The notes under the pieces: model-generated
The model's database searches: none
What the model was told of the DNA's origin: nothing
The model's input: the letters and a program-made list of their open reading frames with translations, nothing else
Program-made: the position numbers and the translations under genes
From: a virus
Reading direction: 5' to 3' (one strand)
DNA: 32,296 nucleotides
Virus record (IMG/VR): IMGVR_UViG_3300006921_003608
Location: 1 to 32,296 of that record
Shown: piece after piece, positions 1 to 6,858 of the stretch
How positions within the stretch are numbered: the first letter of the stretch is position 1
Layout: each line of letters starts with the position of its first letter

Positions 1-252
1 ATTAGTCAACCAAGAACGTGTAGAACGTTCGGTCTTGTTAGACCTACCTGAAAAGATAACGATGTTGAATCCTTGTTCAGCAAACAACTGAGCCATCTTA
101 ACTACAGGTGGGTTAGGTTTATCTAACTTAATATTAGATGGGTTAAAGAATTTACCCCAATCTAATTTACCATTAGGTTTAGTTGAAACTTCTCGTCTCT
201 TATCAATTATAGCGAGAGTTCCGTCAAGGTCGAATATTATTGTGTTTTTCAT
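1..252 (-). CDS. HAD-superfamily phosphatase, N-terminal part (cut by window edge)
   Basis: The 84 visible residues begin with the HAD catalytic motif FDLDGT (Asp8 and Asp10) and contain a second-motif-like strand IVIFSGR. This layout resembles phage polynucleotide kinase 3'-phosphatase domains and small phage HAD nucleases/phosphatases. The rest lies outside the window, so substrate cannot be decided. The ATG at 252 has no Shine-Dalgarno-like sequence in front of it and lies only 7 nt from the predicted -10 box of a strong promoter, so the message may be leaderless or nearly so. Family assignment is firm from the motif; the link to RNA/DNA end repair is inference. Confidence 0.75.
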   Translation of the reverse strand, partial: MKNTIIFDLDGTLAIIDKRREVSTKPNGKLDWGKFFNPSNIKLDKPNPPVVKMAQLFAEQGFNIVIFSGRSNKTERSTRSWLTN

Positions 253-258
253 ATTGTA

Positions 259-287
259 AACTTACAAAAAAATATAATAAAAGTCAA
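259..287 (-). promoter_or_regulatory. sigma70-type promoter P1 (repeat family)
   Basis: On the minus strand an A-rich tract and GC are followed by TTGACT (282-287), 17 nt, then TAAGTT (259-264). This is one of six copies of the same element in the window. It lies between the sulfotransferase stop and the HAD-family start. The predicted start site is almost on the ATG at 252. Confidence 0.6.
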
Positions 288-344
288 GCTTTTTTTTATT
301 TTTTTTATATATATTATTGGTATATGTACCCTTTAGGGGGAAAG

Positions 345-905
345 TTATATATAGTCATAATTAAATGTTTCAAAATCGTCTTGGAAAATATCCTTAATAA
401 CCTTTTTAGTATCTTCATTATAATAAGATGACCATTCATTATGTTTTGATACATTGAATCTTGGTAACTCATATGGTTCAATACCTATCTCTTGACAAAT
501 TAATTTCCAATCATTTTCTAAATATTCAACATTACCAATGTAATCTAATTCCTCATCAAGATACCAAGTTTGATTCTTTTTCATATTACTATCTAAACCC
601 TTGTATATCCAATCCTCGAAAGATAATGTATTTGCCTTAGCAGGAAATCTATATTGGGATGATTTATGAAAGTGATAATAACTAACCATTCTATCATATG
701 GATTTCTAACTATAGCAAATTTAAAGAATGTATTCCATACCTCTTCCCCACAATACTTTCTAATCTTACTACAAGGATCATGTGGGTATTGTTTATTAAC
801 TACCCTTTGATCATAACCTTCAGTTCTGAATGAACCACGAATACTTGTTCCAGCATTCTTTGGAATATGAATGAATATGAATTTGTGTTTGTGATTTATA
901 AACAT
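345..905 (-). CDS. PAPS-dependent sulfotransferase family protein
   Basis: Protein of 186 aa with both cofactor motifs of the sulfotransferase fold. IFIHIPKNAGTSIR (residues 10-23) is the 5'-phosphosulfate-binding loop and IVRNPYDRMVS (65-75) is the 3'-phosphate-binding motif with conserved Arg67 and Ser75. This matches carbohydrate-type sulfotransferases (Sulfotransfer_2 type) that move sulfate from PAPS to a sugar or protein hydroxyl. It overlaps the end of the preceding glycosyltransferase gene by 10 nt and has an AAGG ribosome site 7 nt before its ATG, so the two are translated together. Inference: it decorates the glycan made by its neighbour or by the large operon upstream. Acceptor unknown. 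Confidence 0.82.
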   Translation of the reverse strand: MFINHKHKFIFIHIPKNAGTSIRGSFRTEGYDQRVVNKQYPHDPCSKIRKYCGEEVWNTFFKFAIVRNPYDRMVSYYHFHKSSQYRFPAKANTLSFEDWIYKGLDSNMKKNQTWYLDEELDYIGNVEYLENDWKLICQEIGIEPYELPRFNVSKHNEWSSYYNEDTKKVIKDIFQDDFETFNYDYI

Positions 906-1924
906 TTAATTACCTTATCTATTGCGTTAAATACCATTGGTGGATCTATTTCTTTTGAACACTCAAAGTGTCTATCAGTTCCTTTATGTTCAGGACACAT
1001 TTCCCAATCCTCTCTTAAATTTAAAACATAATCAACATGCCAACAACCTGTACATACTTTGTCATTATGTACGTGAACACACTTATCTTGAAACTCATAC
1101 CAGGGTTTAGTGAATCCGTGAATCATAACAACCCACTTATTAAGTGCCCAACTTAACCAACTTAATCCACTACCTAATCCTATAAAGAACTCTGAATGTT
1201 TTATATTACTCATCGTCACATCTAAAGGATTATCGTGAGCCAATTCAGCATTATCAGGTGGTTCATTTACCCATTTAGGTTTTTCTGGTTCACCTGGTTT
1301 GTGTTGTATCCACTCACCTCTATTATTACTATATTGTAAATCTATTGCTAATGCCTTGTAACCTTTATGATTTAAATACTTAACCACATATTCCCAACCT
1401 CTTGGATAATTCCAATACTTCATCTGAGGCCCGTTAGAATGTACTCCAATGGCAACATACTTTTCTTTCATGGGTCTACCGTGATCTTTAAAAGATAGTC
1501 TTGGTTTTAATTCATCCTTACCTTCTCGAAACTCCATACCCAATACATCACTAATACTTTTTTGCATAGGTTGATGTTGTCTTCCATCCCAACCTATCCC
1601 TACTTTAAATGTCTGTATGTTATCTGCATCAAATGGTAATCTGAAACATATTTGTTTTTCATCAAAGTGGTCTATATATTTCTCTTCACTAAGAAATTCA
1701 ATCTCAGGATAAACTGGTTTAAAGTATTGAATCATTTCTTGTTTAGGTAGATATACTTTTACTCTACATTGATTTTCTATTCTGAATTGTTCTACGTATG
1801 GGAAAAATGCTAAAGTATCACCAAGAGCCTTGCCATGAAATATTATATAAACGGACTTATCTTTTATAGGGTGAAACTCCTTTTTAGGTTTTCTCACGTA
1901 AACACCTTGCAAATCAGTCTTCAT
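896..1924 (-). CDS. GT9-like glycosyltransferase with Cys4 'iron finger' (autotransporter heptosyltransferase type)
   Basis: Protein of 342 aa with a heptosyltransferase-like GT-B fold. The N-terminal Rossmann part has IIFHGKALGDTLAF (27-40); the C-terminal nucleotide-sugar part has FIGLGSGLSWLSWA (247-260). Near the C-terminus four cysteines are spaced C-x2-C-x15-C-x11-C (Cys291, 294, 310, 322). A Cys4 metal knuckle at this place is the hallmark of the bacterial autotransporter heptosyltransferases (TibC/Aah group), which O-glycosylate Ser residues of surface proteins. The family placement is from recalled motifs; donor and acceptor are unknown. It lies between a PC4-like gene (ATGA overlap) and a sulfotransferase. 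A phage copy suggests glycosylation of a virion or host surface protein, or of a glycan. Confidence 0.75.
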   Translation of the reverse strand: MKTDLQGVYVRKPKKEFHPIKDKSVYIIFHGKALGDTLAFFPYVEQFRIENQCRVKVYLPKQEMIQYFKPVYPEIEFLSEEKYIDHFDEKQICFRLPFDADNIQTFKVGIGWDGRQHQPMQKSISDVLGMEFREGKDELKPRLSFKDHGRPMKEKYVAIGVHSNGPQMKYWNYPRGWEYVVKYLNHKGYKALAIDLQYSNNRGEWIQHKPGEPEKPKWVNEPPDNAELAHDNPLDVTMSNIKHSEFFIGLGSGLSWLSWALNKWVVMIHGFTKPWYEFQDKCVHVHNDKVCTGCWHVDYVLNLREDWEMCPEHKGTDRHFECSKEIDPPMVFNAIDKVIKCL

Positions 1925-2151
1925 TTTTCTCCATATCCCATAACGTCCATAGCCTTTAGTATTCCCTCAATGACTTCTGGTACTGTATTGGGTGTGAGTG
2001 ATATTCCCTTTTTAGTTGGATACCAATTACCATCTGATTTATCTTGGTAATAAATTCTCATGTCTATAAACTTGTATCCTTCATATTCTTTCTCACTAAT
2101 ACGAATGACTTCTCTACTATTCTTTTTTACTTGTGCTATTATATTTTCCAT
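1921..2151 (-). CDS. PC4-like single-stranded-DNA-binding protein
   Basis: Protein of 76 aa from the chosen start. After a short helical/basic leader (residues 1-12) it runs VIRISEKEYEGYKFIDMRIYY, then WYPTKKGISLTP (43-54) and a C-terminal amphipathic helix. The KKGISL turn followed by one helix is the signature of the PC4/YdbC fold, which binds single-stranded DNA as a dimer. A longer reading from 2202 is possible, but the ATG at 2151 has GGAG 7 nt upstream, formed by the last codons of the preceding gene; the longer start has no close ribosome site and would overlap that gene by 47 nt. Role in phage DNA handling or transcription is inferred. Confidence 0.72.
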   Translation of the reverse strand: MENIIAQVKKNSREVIRISEKEYEGYKFIDMRIYYQDKSDGNWYPTKKGISLTPNTVPEVIEGILKAMDVMGYGEK

Positions 2152-2155
2152 AATA

Positions 2156-2362
2156 CTACTCCACGTATCTTCCACTTTGTGATTTGTTCCAAAGTCTTTC
2201 ATATAAATAAAAATAAATTATACCTAATACATTCATAATGATGGCATTATAAAGTGGTATATCAGTAAGTCCTAATGATAATATCATCCACGTGTTACTG
2301 AATGCTATCACTCTCCATCCAATAGATTTTCTTAATGAACGTCTACGAGTTTCTCTAAACAT
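2156..2362 (-). CDS. DUF2061-type small membrane protein
   Basis: Protein of 68 aa. It starts with the basic stretch ETRRRSLRKSIGWRVIA, has two hydrophobic segments (about residues 19-33 and 38-54), and ends with YLYERLWNKSQSGR. The RRSL-K-xxxWR start and the YLYER-W end are characteristic of DUF2061 proteins, two-helix inner-membrane proteins of unknown role that also occur in marine bacteria. Its start overlaps the preceding stop as TAATG, and its last codons supply the ribosome site of the PC4-like gene. Confidence 0.7.
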   Translation of the reverse strand: MFRETRRRSLRKSIGWRVIAFSNTWMILSLGLTDIPLYNAIIMNVLGIIYFYLYERLWNKSQSGRYVE

Positions 2363-2598
2363 TAATTCAAATGAACCTTTTCACTTTCATCTCCATCATG
2401 GACTCTGAACGTAAGTATCACTTTTTCATCTTCCCAAACCTCATAGTCTTCTAACTTACAACTTTCAGTTGATAAGTATTTTACAACTGAATCTTGTTCT
2501 TCTTGTGATTTACAAATGACATAAATCAAATCACCATTAGTTCTGACCATAACCTTATTATCAGATTGATTATAAACTGTATTATCTTTCCAACTCAT
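2362..2598 (-). CDS. hypothetical acidic protein
   Basis: Protein of 78 aa that I do not recognise. It is acidic, rich in Asp, Glu, Lys and Val, with alternating beta-like and helical stretches and no membrane segment. The ATG at 2598 is preferred over a TTG one codon upstream because GGG sits 6 nt before it. The first codons overlap the last 17 nt of the nucleosidase-like gene, so translation is probably coupled. Confidence 0.6.
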   Translation of the reverse strand: MSWKDNTVYNQSDNKVMVRTNGDLIYVICKSQEEQDSVVKYLSTESCKLEDYEVWEDEKVILTFRVHDGDESEKVHLN

Positions 2599-3235
2599 CA
2601 ATAACCCTTTCTTTAAATTTTACTATACCATCTGCCAAATTACTTTCCCAATCTTTTCCAGAAGACTCGTTAGCTCCATCAGTAATATATTTAAAAGATA
2701 TAAAATCCACATTACGTTTCCAACATACTTTTGCTAATGCGTAAGCTTCCATATCAATTACATAATCAGTATACGGTGAGTTTCTATTATTTACAAATGA
2801 ATCACCACTTGCACACCACTCGTTTCTACCAATAGGATTAAACTCTACGTGACAGAAATCTAACGCAATTGGCACTAATGGTTCAAAAGGTGTTTGATGT
2901 ATCATAAATCCAAGACCCGTAACATCCATATCTCGTTGTATGAATTTAGTACAATCTATTAATTCTCCAATTGGAAGTTTACCACTACCAGCTGTTCCAT
3001 AGTTAATCACCAAGTCATATGGAATATGAGAACCATATTTTCCAAAGTGAGTTGTTAATGCGTAAGTTGCATTTACTTTACCAACACCTGTATATAAAAC
3101 ATCGTAGTCCTCAAGTTGTCCTTGAGTTTCTTGTTCGAGTGCACAAACTATAAGTGGTTTCTTATCCAACTCACGTGCCTTTGTCTCCACCTCTTGAAAC
3201 CCAAGTTTTTGTCCTCTCCATCCTATTTTATTCAT
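2582..3235 (-). CDS. MTA/SAH nucleosidase-like phosphorylase-superfamily enzyme
   Basis: Protein of 217 aa of the PNP/UDP-phosphorylase superfamily. Matching features: TGVGKVNA (49-56), the loop NYGTAGSG (78-85), the substrate-binding strand VIDMEAYALA (149-158, Glu153 in the usual ribose-contact place) and ITDGAN (174-179, Asp176 in the general-acid place). This set fits 5'-methylthioadenosine/S-adenosylhomocysteine nucleosidases, which release adenine. The start overlaps the stop of the adenine phosphoribosyltransferase gene as ATGA. The pair could turn MTA or SAH into adenine and then AMP. The first 25 residues are an extra extension compared with usual enzymes. Exact substrate is inference. 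Confidence 0.75.
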   Translation of the reverse strand: MNKIGWRGQKLGFQEVETKARELDKKPLIVCALEQETQGQLEDYDVLYTGVGKVNATYALTTHFGKYGSHIPYDLVINYGTAGSGKLPIGELIDCTKFIQRDMDVTGLGFMIHQTPFEPLVPIALDFCHVEFNPIGRNEWCASGDSFVNNRNSPYTDYVIDMEAYALAKVCWKRNVDFISFKYITDGANESSGKDWESNLADGIVKFKERVIDELER

Positions 3236-3768
3236 CGTTCTCCCAACTCTTTATATTGTACAGCTGAATGAACTTTGTGGCCATCTATTGTGAAATCCTC
3301 TTCATGTAAATATTGTAAATCAATGAATACAGCAATACCGAGAACATTATATCCTGCTAGTTTCAGTACATCATATGAAGCCTTTAATGTTCCACCTGTA
3401 GCCAAAACATCATCTACCAATACAACTGATTTCCTTTCACCAGCTGGTTTTACTTCAAGTGTATCAGTGCCATATTCTAAACTATATTCCTTACCGATTA
3501 CTGGTGGGGGAAGTTTCCCTTTTTTTCTAATCATCAACACACCACCACCATTAACACCACTTAAACCTGCAGCAAATATAAATCCCCTACTCTCAACACC
3601 TGCCCATAATTCGTTATTGTGTCCTTGTAGCATATTCAATAAAGCCAATCTAAACATATGTGGTATTGCAATTACTGGAGATATGTCTTTATAATTAATC
3701 CCATCTTTAGGAAAGTCAGGTACATCAGCTATATTATCTTTGAAAAAATGGCTAGATTCTTTAATCAT
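3232..3768 (-). CDS. apt: adenine phosphoribosyltransferase
   Basis: Protein of 178 aa, the usual length for this enzyme. It converts adenine plus PRPP into AMP. Visible motifs: FPKDGINYKDISP (19-31), GVESRGFIFA (57-66), RKKGKLP (81-87), EYGTDTLE (98-105) and the PRPP loop VVLVDDVLATGGT (115-127). All are close to the bacterial Apt consensus. It is followed by the nucleosidase-like gene with ATGA overlap and preceded by a tiny membrane protein gene. Catalytic residues look intact, so it is likely active. Confidence 0.92.
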   Translation of the reverse strand: MIKESSHFFKDNIADVPDFPKDGINYKDISPVIAIPHMFRLALLNMLQGHNNELWAGVESRGFIFAAGLSGVNGGGVLMIRKKGKLPPPVIGKEYSLEYGTDTLEVKPAGERKSVVLVDDVLATGGTLKASYDVLKLAGYNVLGIAVFIDLQYLHEEDFTIDGHKVHSAVQYKELGER

Positions 3769-3770
3769 TT

Positions 3771-3854
3771 CTATTTATCCTCTTCATTTAAAAATTTTCT
3801 TATTTGATAAAACGTAAATCCAAGTATAAGAACGGCCAATATATAATCAATCAT
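3771..3854 (-). CDS. 27-aa single-span membrane peptide
   Basis: A small open frame starts at 3854 with an ATG that overlaps the stop of the preceding gene (ATGA) and ends with TAG just before apt. The product begins MIDYILAVLILGFTFY, one clear membrane span, followed by a charged tail. Its position fills the only gap between two genes, and the coupling signal is the same as for its neighbours, so I regard it as real. Function unknown. Confidence 0.6.
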   Translation of the reverse strand: MIDYILAVLILGFTFYQIRKFLNEEDK

Positions 3855-4069
3855 TTCTTTATCATTCCTTCTTCAACTGATTTTAATAAATCCATAATCA
3901 ATGGATACTCATGATACTCTTTTAGTTTCTCTATTAGGTTTGCAAAATATTCCATAGGCATAGTATCTAAATCATATTCCTCTATGATATTTGCCTGCTC
4001 GATAAACGTATTAATTGTATCTTGTAAATCTTGTGGTAGGTTTTCATCAGCTTTCTTATTTATCGGCAT
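3851..4069 (-). CDS. hypothetical helical acidic protein
   Basis: Protein of 72 aa, mostly helical and acidic (two runs of Glu/Asp with Leu/Ile heptads), with no membrane segment. The ATG at 4069 overlaps the preceding stop as TGATG and has AGG 6 nt upstream; a GTG one codon earlier is too close to that site. I do not recognise the family. Confidence 0.6.
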   Translation of the reverse strand: MPINKKADENLPQDLQDTINTFIEQANIIEEYDLDTMPMEYFANLIEKLKEYHEYPLIMDLLKSVEEGMIKK

Positions 4070-4428
4070 CACTCACCTATCACATTTGTTACCTGTATTA
4101 AGATTATTGATAACGCCAATAAAAGACAGATTGCAGTTTTTAGTGTAGGGATTTCTTTCAGAAATAAATACGACATCAATCCAAAGACTAATGTACCTAA
4201 TCCAAATCCAATCATACGAATATTCCAAGTGAATCCAAAATGTTCATAACTTAATTTTGATGCATGAAAAAATGCATAACCTACTGGTATACCAAAGATA
4301 GACATCCATTCTCCCGAACTCCAAAACCAATGACCTTTAAATTTTTCGATGAATTGTGCATTCAACTGCCACCAAGCCATTATATTACTTATAACCAATA
4401 TGACCATAGCCATTACTAATTTACTCAA
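4069..4428 (-). CDS. four-helix membrane protein, DMT-transporter-like
   Basis: Protein of 119 aa with four hydrophobic segments (about residues 3-18, 43-57, 70-90 and 95-115). The spacing and the ending YLFLKEIPTLKTAICLLLALSIILIQ resemble the half-size drug/metabolite transporter-type proteins (EamA/DUF486/SMR size class). The TTG at 4428 directly follows the previous stop and has GGGGAAG 8 nt upstream; an ATG at 4413 is an alternative. Substrate unknown. Confidence 0.6.
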   Translation of the reverse strand: MSKLVMAMVILVISNIMAWWQLNAQFIEKFKGHWFWSSGEWMSIFGIPVGYAFFHASKLSYEHFGFTWNIRMIGFGLGTLVFGLMSYLFLKEIPTLKTAICLLLALSIILIQVTNVIGE

Positions 4429-4656
4429 TTAATATTCTTCCCCATAGAGTGAGTACTTCTTAATAGTAGGTGGTTTTTCTTTACCATCCTCTACATGAAC
4501 TTCACCCTTTTGTGCATCAACATAAAAATCAGTCATCTGAGTTTCCATAAAGATTGCATTTAGTAATTCAGTAAGTGATGCATATATCTGGTCATCACCA
4601 TCTACCATTGCCCACCTATCACCAGGTGGTACTCTATTTGCTTTTAGTTCTTTCAT
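4429..4656 (-). CDS. hypothetical protein
   Basis: Protein of 75 aa with no recognised domain. It is mixed alpha/beta, with RVPPGDRWAMVDGDD near the start and a Lys/Glu-rich C-terminal third. The ATG has a very good AAGGAG 7 nt upstream, placed inside the 3' end of the preceding gene, which it overlaps by 23 nt. Nothing suggests a membrane or secreted location. Confidence 0.6.
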   Translation of the reverse strand: MKELKANRVPPGDRWAMVDGDDQIYASLTELLNAIFMETQMTDFYVDAQKGEVHVEDGKEKPPTIKKYSLYGEEY

Positions 4657-4888
4657 TTAATAACTCCTTAGTTCCTAACTGGTCTGTTAGTTGAAAATGT
4701 TTATTCAATACTTCTAACTTATCTTCATAACCTGATAATAACTCAAGTTCATTTTCAATAGTAGATACTATATCTGAGTGTTCACCAATACCAACTGTTT
4801 GGTTCAGATACACTTCAACGTTGGCCTTATGTTTAGCTATCCCACCCTTGAGATACTCAGTTATAGCTTTAAGTAATCTATCTCTCAT
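4634..4888 (-). CDS. conserved phage-type helical hypothetical protein
   Basis: Protein of 84 aa. The stretch MRDRLLKAITEYLKGGIAKH and the following NVEVYLNQTVGIGEHSDI resemble a small protein I recall from T4-like cyanophages; function unknown. It is predicted fully helical, with an acidic C-terminal half. It overlaps the HNH gene upstream by 4 nt (ATGA) and the next gene by 23 nt. Confidence 0.65.
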   Translation of the reverse strand: MRDRLLKAITEYLKGGIAKHKANVEVYLNQTVGIGEHSDIVSTIENELELLSGYEDKLEVLNKHFQLTDQLGTKELLNERTKSK

Positions 4889-5391
4889 TTTTTTTCTTCT
4901 CCTATAAACTTATGTGTTTTATATTTTAAGGGTTTTTTCTTTCCCTTTAGATGGACTTCTGAATTAGTTTTTATTCTATGACACTTTTTACATAATGTCT
5001 GTAAGTTATCTAAACTATAATAACTCCAATCTAAATCTTCTTCCTTTACATGCTTCTGTTCCACTAAAGGTCTTATGTGGTCAACATCCCATTTACGAGA
5101 AACTTTACCACAATGATTACAAACATTCTTATCTCTTTTTCTAACGTGAGCTCTCTGTTCACGTGAATGATAAATTAACATATACTCTGTAGCACAATCT
5201 TTATGCCAACTCTTTCTTTCATTAATAGTACCATCTTCCTTTACAATCATGTTACCACACCACCTACATTGTCCTTTTACTTCCGTATAATAACTATCTG
5301 GTTTAGGTGGTAATCTAAAGTTACCATCCCACTTCTCTTTCTTTTTACCAAAGGTTCGTTTATGTCTTTTAGTATATCTACTTAACGGCAT
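4885..5391 (-). CDS. HNH endonuclease with extra zinc-binding segment
   Basis: Protein of 168 aa. The C-terminal half is a complete HNH module: CNHC (91-94), WDVDHIRPL (101-109, with Asp104-His105), SLDNLQTLCKKCH (126-138) with Asn129 and Cys134/Cys137/His138. The N-terminal half has another zinc-like set, CRWC (42-45) with His63 and Cys66, probably a structural knuckle or remnant of a second HNH. The first 20 residues are very basic and probably bind DNA. Free-standing HNH genes like this are common in T4-like phages as homing endonucleases. It sits in the operon with overlaps on both sides, so it is not obviously inside an intron. Confidence 0.85.
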   Translation of the reverse strand: MPLSRYTKRHKRTFGKKKEKWDGNFRLPPKPDSYYTEVKGQCRWCGNMIVKEDGTINERKSWHKDCATEYMLIYHSREQRAHVRKRDKNVCNHCGKVSRKWDVDHIRPLVEQKHVKEEDLDWSYYSLDNLQTLCKKCHRIKTNSEVHLKGKKKPLKYKTHKFIGEEKK

Positions 5392-5705
5392 CTATCATTT
5401 AAATCTTGTAATGCTTTGGGTACGTTTAATTGTATATAGTGTTGTATTACAAATGCCTCTACCACATGGGTAAAGAACCAAAAGAATACAAGTAAAGGTA
5501 TGAATACTTTCATATCCAAACCTAAATAACCTACACCCAACCAAGTTAAAAACATCATACCGAATGTTTTAGTTATGAAACTAATACCAGTAAATCCTAA
5601 ACTCATAACACTACCACGTTGTGTTACCACAAAGATACCAAGAACTAAGTGCATCAAGTTTAGAAATATAGGTGATAATATACCTAATAAAATATATTCA
5701 ATCAT
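5382..5705 (-). CDS. three-helix membrane protein
   Basis: Protein of 107 aa with three hydrophobic segments (about residues 2-26, 42-60 and 65-88), followed by a soluble tail that ends at the overlapping HNH start. I do not recognise a family. A GAGGG ribosome site lies 4 nt before the ATG. It is probably an inner-membrane protein of the infected cell. Confidence 0.6.
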   Translation of the reverse strand: MIEYILLGILSPIFLNLMHLVLGIFVVTQRGSVMSLGFTGISFITKTFGMMFLTWLGVGYLGLDMKVFIPLLVFFWFFTHVVEAFVIQHYIQLNVPKALQDLNDRCR

Positions 5706-5713
5706 ACTTCCCT

Positions 5714-6367
5714 CTATTTAAATGGTGGGCCACACGCCCAACCTACTAATGAATATCTCATACCCTTTGTTACGGGTTTTACTCTATGTAATTGATAAGA
5801 TGGAAAAACAATAACTGAACCTGTACCTTTCATTGGTGGTGTTAATGTATTTGTTTTTAATCCATGACCTACCTTATCTAAACCTTTCATCTTTTCATTT
5901 GCAAATTTAAATTGAAACTCACCACCCTCATAATCATCATTTAATAAAATCGTTATACTTAATTTTCTAATCAATCCATTCAATAAATCATCTTTAGGTC
6001 TATCATACTTACCAAAGTTGTCACTTGGGCCGTCTGAATGCCATCCATAGAATCCCTCAGTTTCATATCTGGTTAATTGTAGATTCTCCATTGATTCTAT
6101 ATCATACTCCCAACCAGCCTGTTCATTGGCAGATTTAATAAAACTATAAGCTAATTCAAATACCCACTTATCACTAAAAAATATAACTTGACTATTACGA
6201 GTATTTATATCGTGTCCAATATCTCTATCAAAATCTCTTGACCTTTCTATTCGGTCAGTATGTACTTTAGCATCTACCCATTTATCAGGATATAAATTAA
6301 TTATTTTATCACACTCTTCTTTTGGTATTACACTATCCCAATACCAAAAACTATTTGAATTGACCAT
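5714..6367 (-). CDS. 2-oxoglutarate/Fe(II)-dependent oxygenase (prolyl-hydroxylase type)
   Basis: Protein of 217 aa. The iron triad is visible: His110-x-Asp112 in YGWHSDGP and distal His194 in SYQLHRV. Arg204 in GMRYSLVGW is in the place that binds the 2-oxoglutarate carboxylate. This layout and the jelly-roll strand GSVIVFPS match the PKHD/prolyl-4-hydroxylase-like families common in cyanophages. The substrate (protein side chain, sugar or nucleic acid) cannot be read from the sequence. It is the first protein gene downstream of tRNA-Ala, tRNA-Thr and promoter P2. Confidence 0.88.
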   Translation of the reverse strand: MVNSNSFWYWDSVIPKEECDKIINLYPDKWVDAKVHTDRIERSRDFDRDIGHDINTRNSQVIFFSDKWVFELAYSFIKSANEQAGWEYDIESMENLQLTRYETEGFYGWHSDGPSDNFGKYDRPKDDLLNGLIRKLSITILLNDDYEGGEFQFKFANEKMKGLDKVGHGLKTNTLTPPMKGTGSVIVFPSYQLHRVKPVTKGMRYSLVGWACGPPFK

Positions 6368-6391
6368 TTGAATTTCCTTATCAAATTCTTG

Positions 6392-6464
6392 AGCCAGAGA
6401 TAGGATTCGAACCTACGACCTAGTGATTACAAATCACTTGCTCTACCAACTGAGCTACTCTGGC
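6392..6464 (-). tRNA. tRNA-Thr (anticodon UGU)
   Basis: Cloverleaf read by eye: acceptor GCCAGAG pairs with CTCTGGC, the D-arm is GCTC...GAGC, the anticodon stem AGTGA/TCACT encloses the loop TTTGTAA, and the T-loop is TTCGAAT. The anticodon is TGT. The discriminator is U and CCA is not encoded. Transcribed after tRNA-Ala, probably from P2. Confidence 0.93.
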
Positions 6465-6469
6465 GTTTG

Positions 6470-6542
6470 TGGAGCTGACTGGACTCGAACCAGCGACCTC
6501 CTCCGTGCAAGGGAGGCGTTCTCCCAACTGAACTACAGCCCC
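6470..6542 (-). tRNA. tRNA-Ala (anticodon UGC)
   Basis: The acceptor GGGGCTG pairs with CAGCTCC and contains a G3:U70 wobble, the main alanine identity element. Anticodon stem CCTCC/GGAGG with loop CTTGCAC gives TGC. T-loop TTCGAGT, discriminator A, no encoded CCA. Five nucleotides separate it from tRNA-Thr. Confidence 0.94.
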
Positions 6543-6544
6543 AT

Positions 6545-6569
6545 ACTTCGTGTCAACCACGACACAAGT
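6545..6569 (-). other. leader hairpin before tRNA-Ala
   Basis: Between promoter P2 and the tRNA-Ala 5' end the transcript can form ACTT-GTGTC / GACAC-(G)-AAGT, nine pairs with one bulged G and a six-base loop. It ends two bases before the mature tRNA and may help 5' processing. It has no T-run, so it is not a terminator. Confidence 0.45.
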
Positions 6570-6579
6570 CTTTAAACAG

Positions 6580-6609
6580 AATATACTACATTTTATACAT
6601 ATGTGTCAA
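6580..6609 (-). promoter_or_regulatory. sigma70-type promoter P2 (repeat family)
   Basis: An A7 tract and GTGC precede a perfect TTGACA (6604-6609), then 18 nt, then TATATT (6580-6585). It is the best match to the host consensus in the window. It lies just downstream of tRNA-Glu and would drive tRNA-Ala, tRNA-Thr and the genes down to 345. Confidence 0.75.
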
Positions 6610-6621
6610 GCACTTTTTTTG

Positions 6622-6693
6622 TAGCCCGTAGGAGAATCGAACTCCTGTTGCAGGAATGAAAATCCTGAGTCCTAACCACTAGACGAACGGGCC
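6622..6693 (-). tRNA. tRNA-Glu (anticodon UUC)
   Basis: The D-arm start TCGTCTAG is typical of bacterial tRNA-Glu. Anticodon stem CAGGA/TCCTG with loop TTTTCAT gives TTC. T-arm CAGGAGTTCGATTCTCCT. The acceptor GGCCCGT pairs with ACGGGCT and has a G1:U72 wobble. Discriminator A, no encoded CCA. It lies upstream of P2, so it belongs to the preceding transcription unit. Confidence 0.92.
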
Positions 6694-6710
6694 ATCAACA
6701 TAGTCGCTGC

Positions 6711-6842
6711 TTAAGACTTTGGTGCTGGTGAGAAGATTTTTCTTCCACCCTTTACCACACGTTCAAAGAAACTAACTTCTTTGACTTGACGTGGTTTTCT
6801 TTTTGTTCTTACCTTTATAGGTTTTCTTTTTGTTCTTACCAT
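6711..6842 (-). CDS. 43-aa very basic peptide with internal repeat
   Basis: ATG at 6842 with AAAGG 5 nt upstream; TAA at 6711. The product begins with two copies of VRTKRKP (residues 2-8 and 11-17), followed by a short mixed segment ending FSPAPKS. The N-terminal half is almost all Lys and Arg, so nucleic-acid or membrane binding is likely. Ribosome site, length and place in the operon support a real gene. Function unknown. Confidence 0.65.
   Translation of the reverse strand: MVRTKRKPIKVRTKRKPRQVKEVSFFERVVKGGRKIFSPAPKS
6793..6840 (-). repeat. two copies of a 21-bp repeat, period 27 bp
   Basis: Positions 6793-6813 and 6820-6840 are identical 21-bp copies within the basic peptide gene. The spacing is a multiple of three, so the repeat duplicates seven codons in frame. 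Confidence 0.85.
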
Positions 6843-6858
6843 AATAACCTTTTCTCCT

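Noticed and set aside
1921-2202. Longer 93-aa form of the PC4-like protein
   Set aside because: The upstream start lacks a close ribosome site and would overlap the DUF2061 gene by 47 nt; the ATG at 2151 has a proper GGAG.
3275-3694. 139-aa plus-strand frame
   Set aside because: It is the antisense shadow of the adenine phosphoribosyltransferase gene, with low-complexity Pro/Ser/Thr content.
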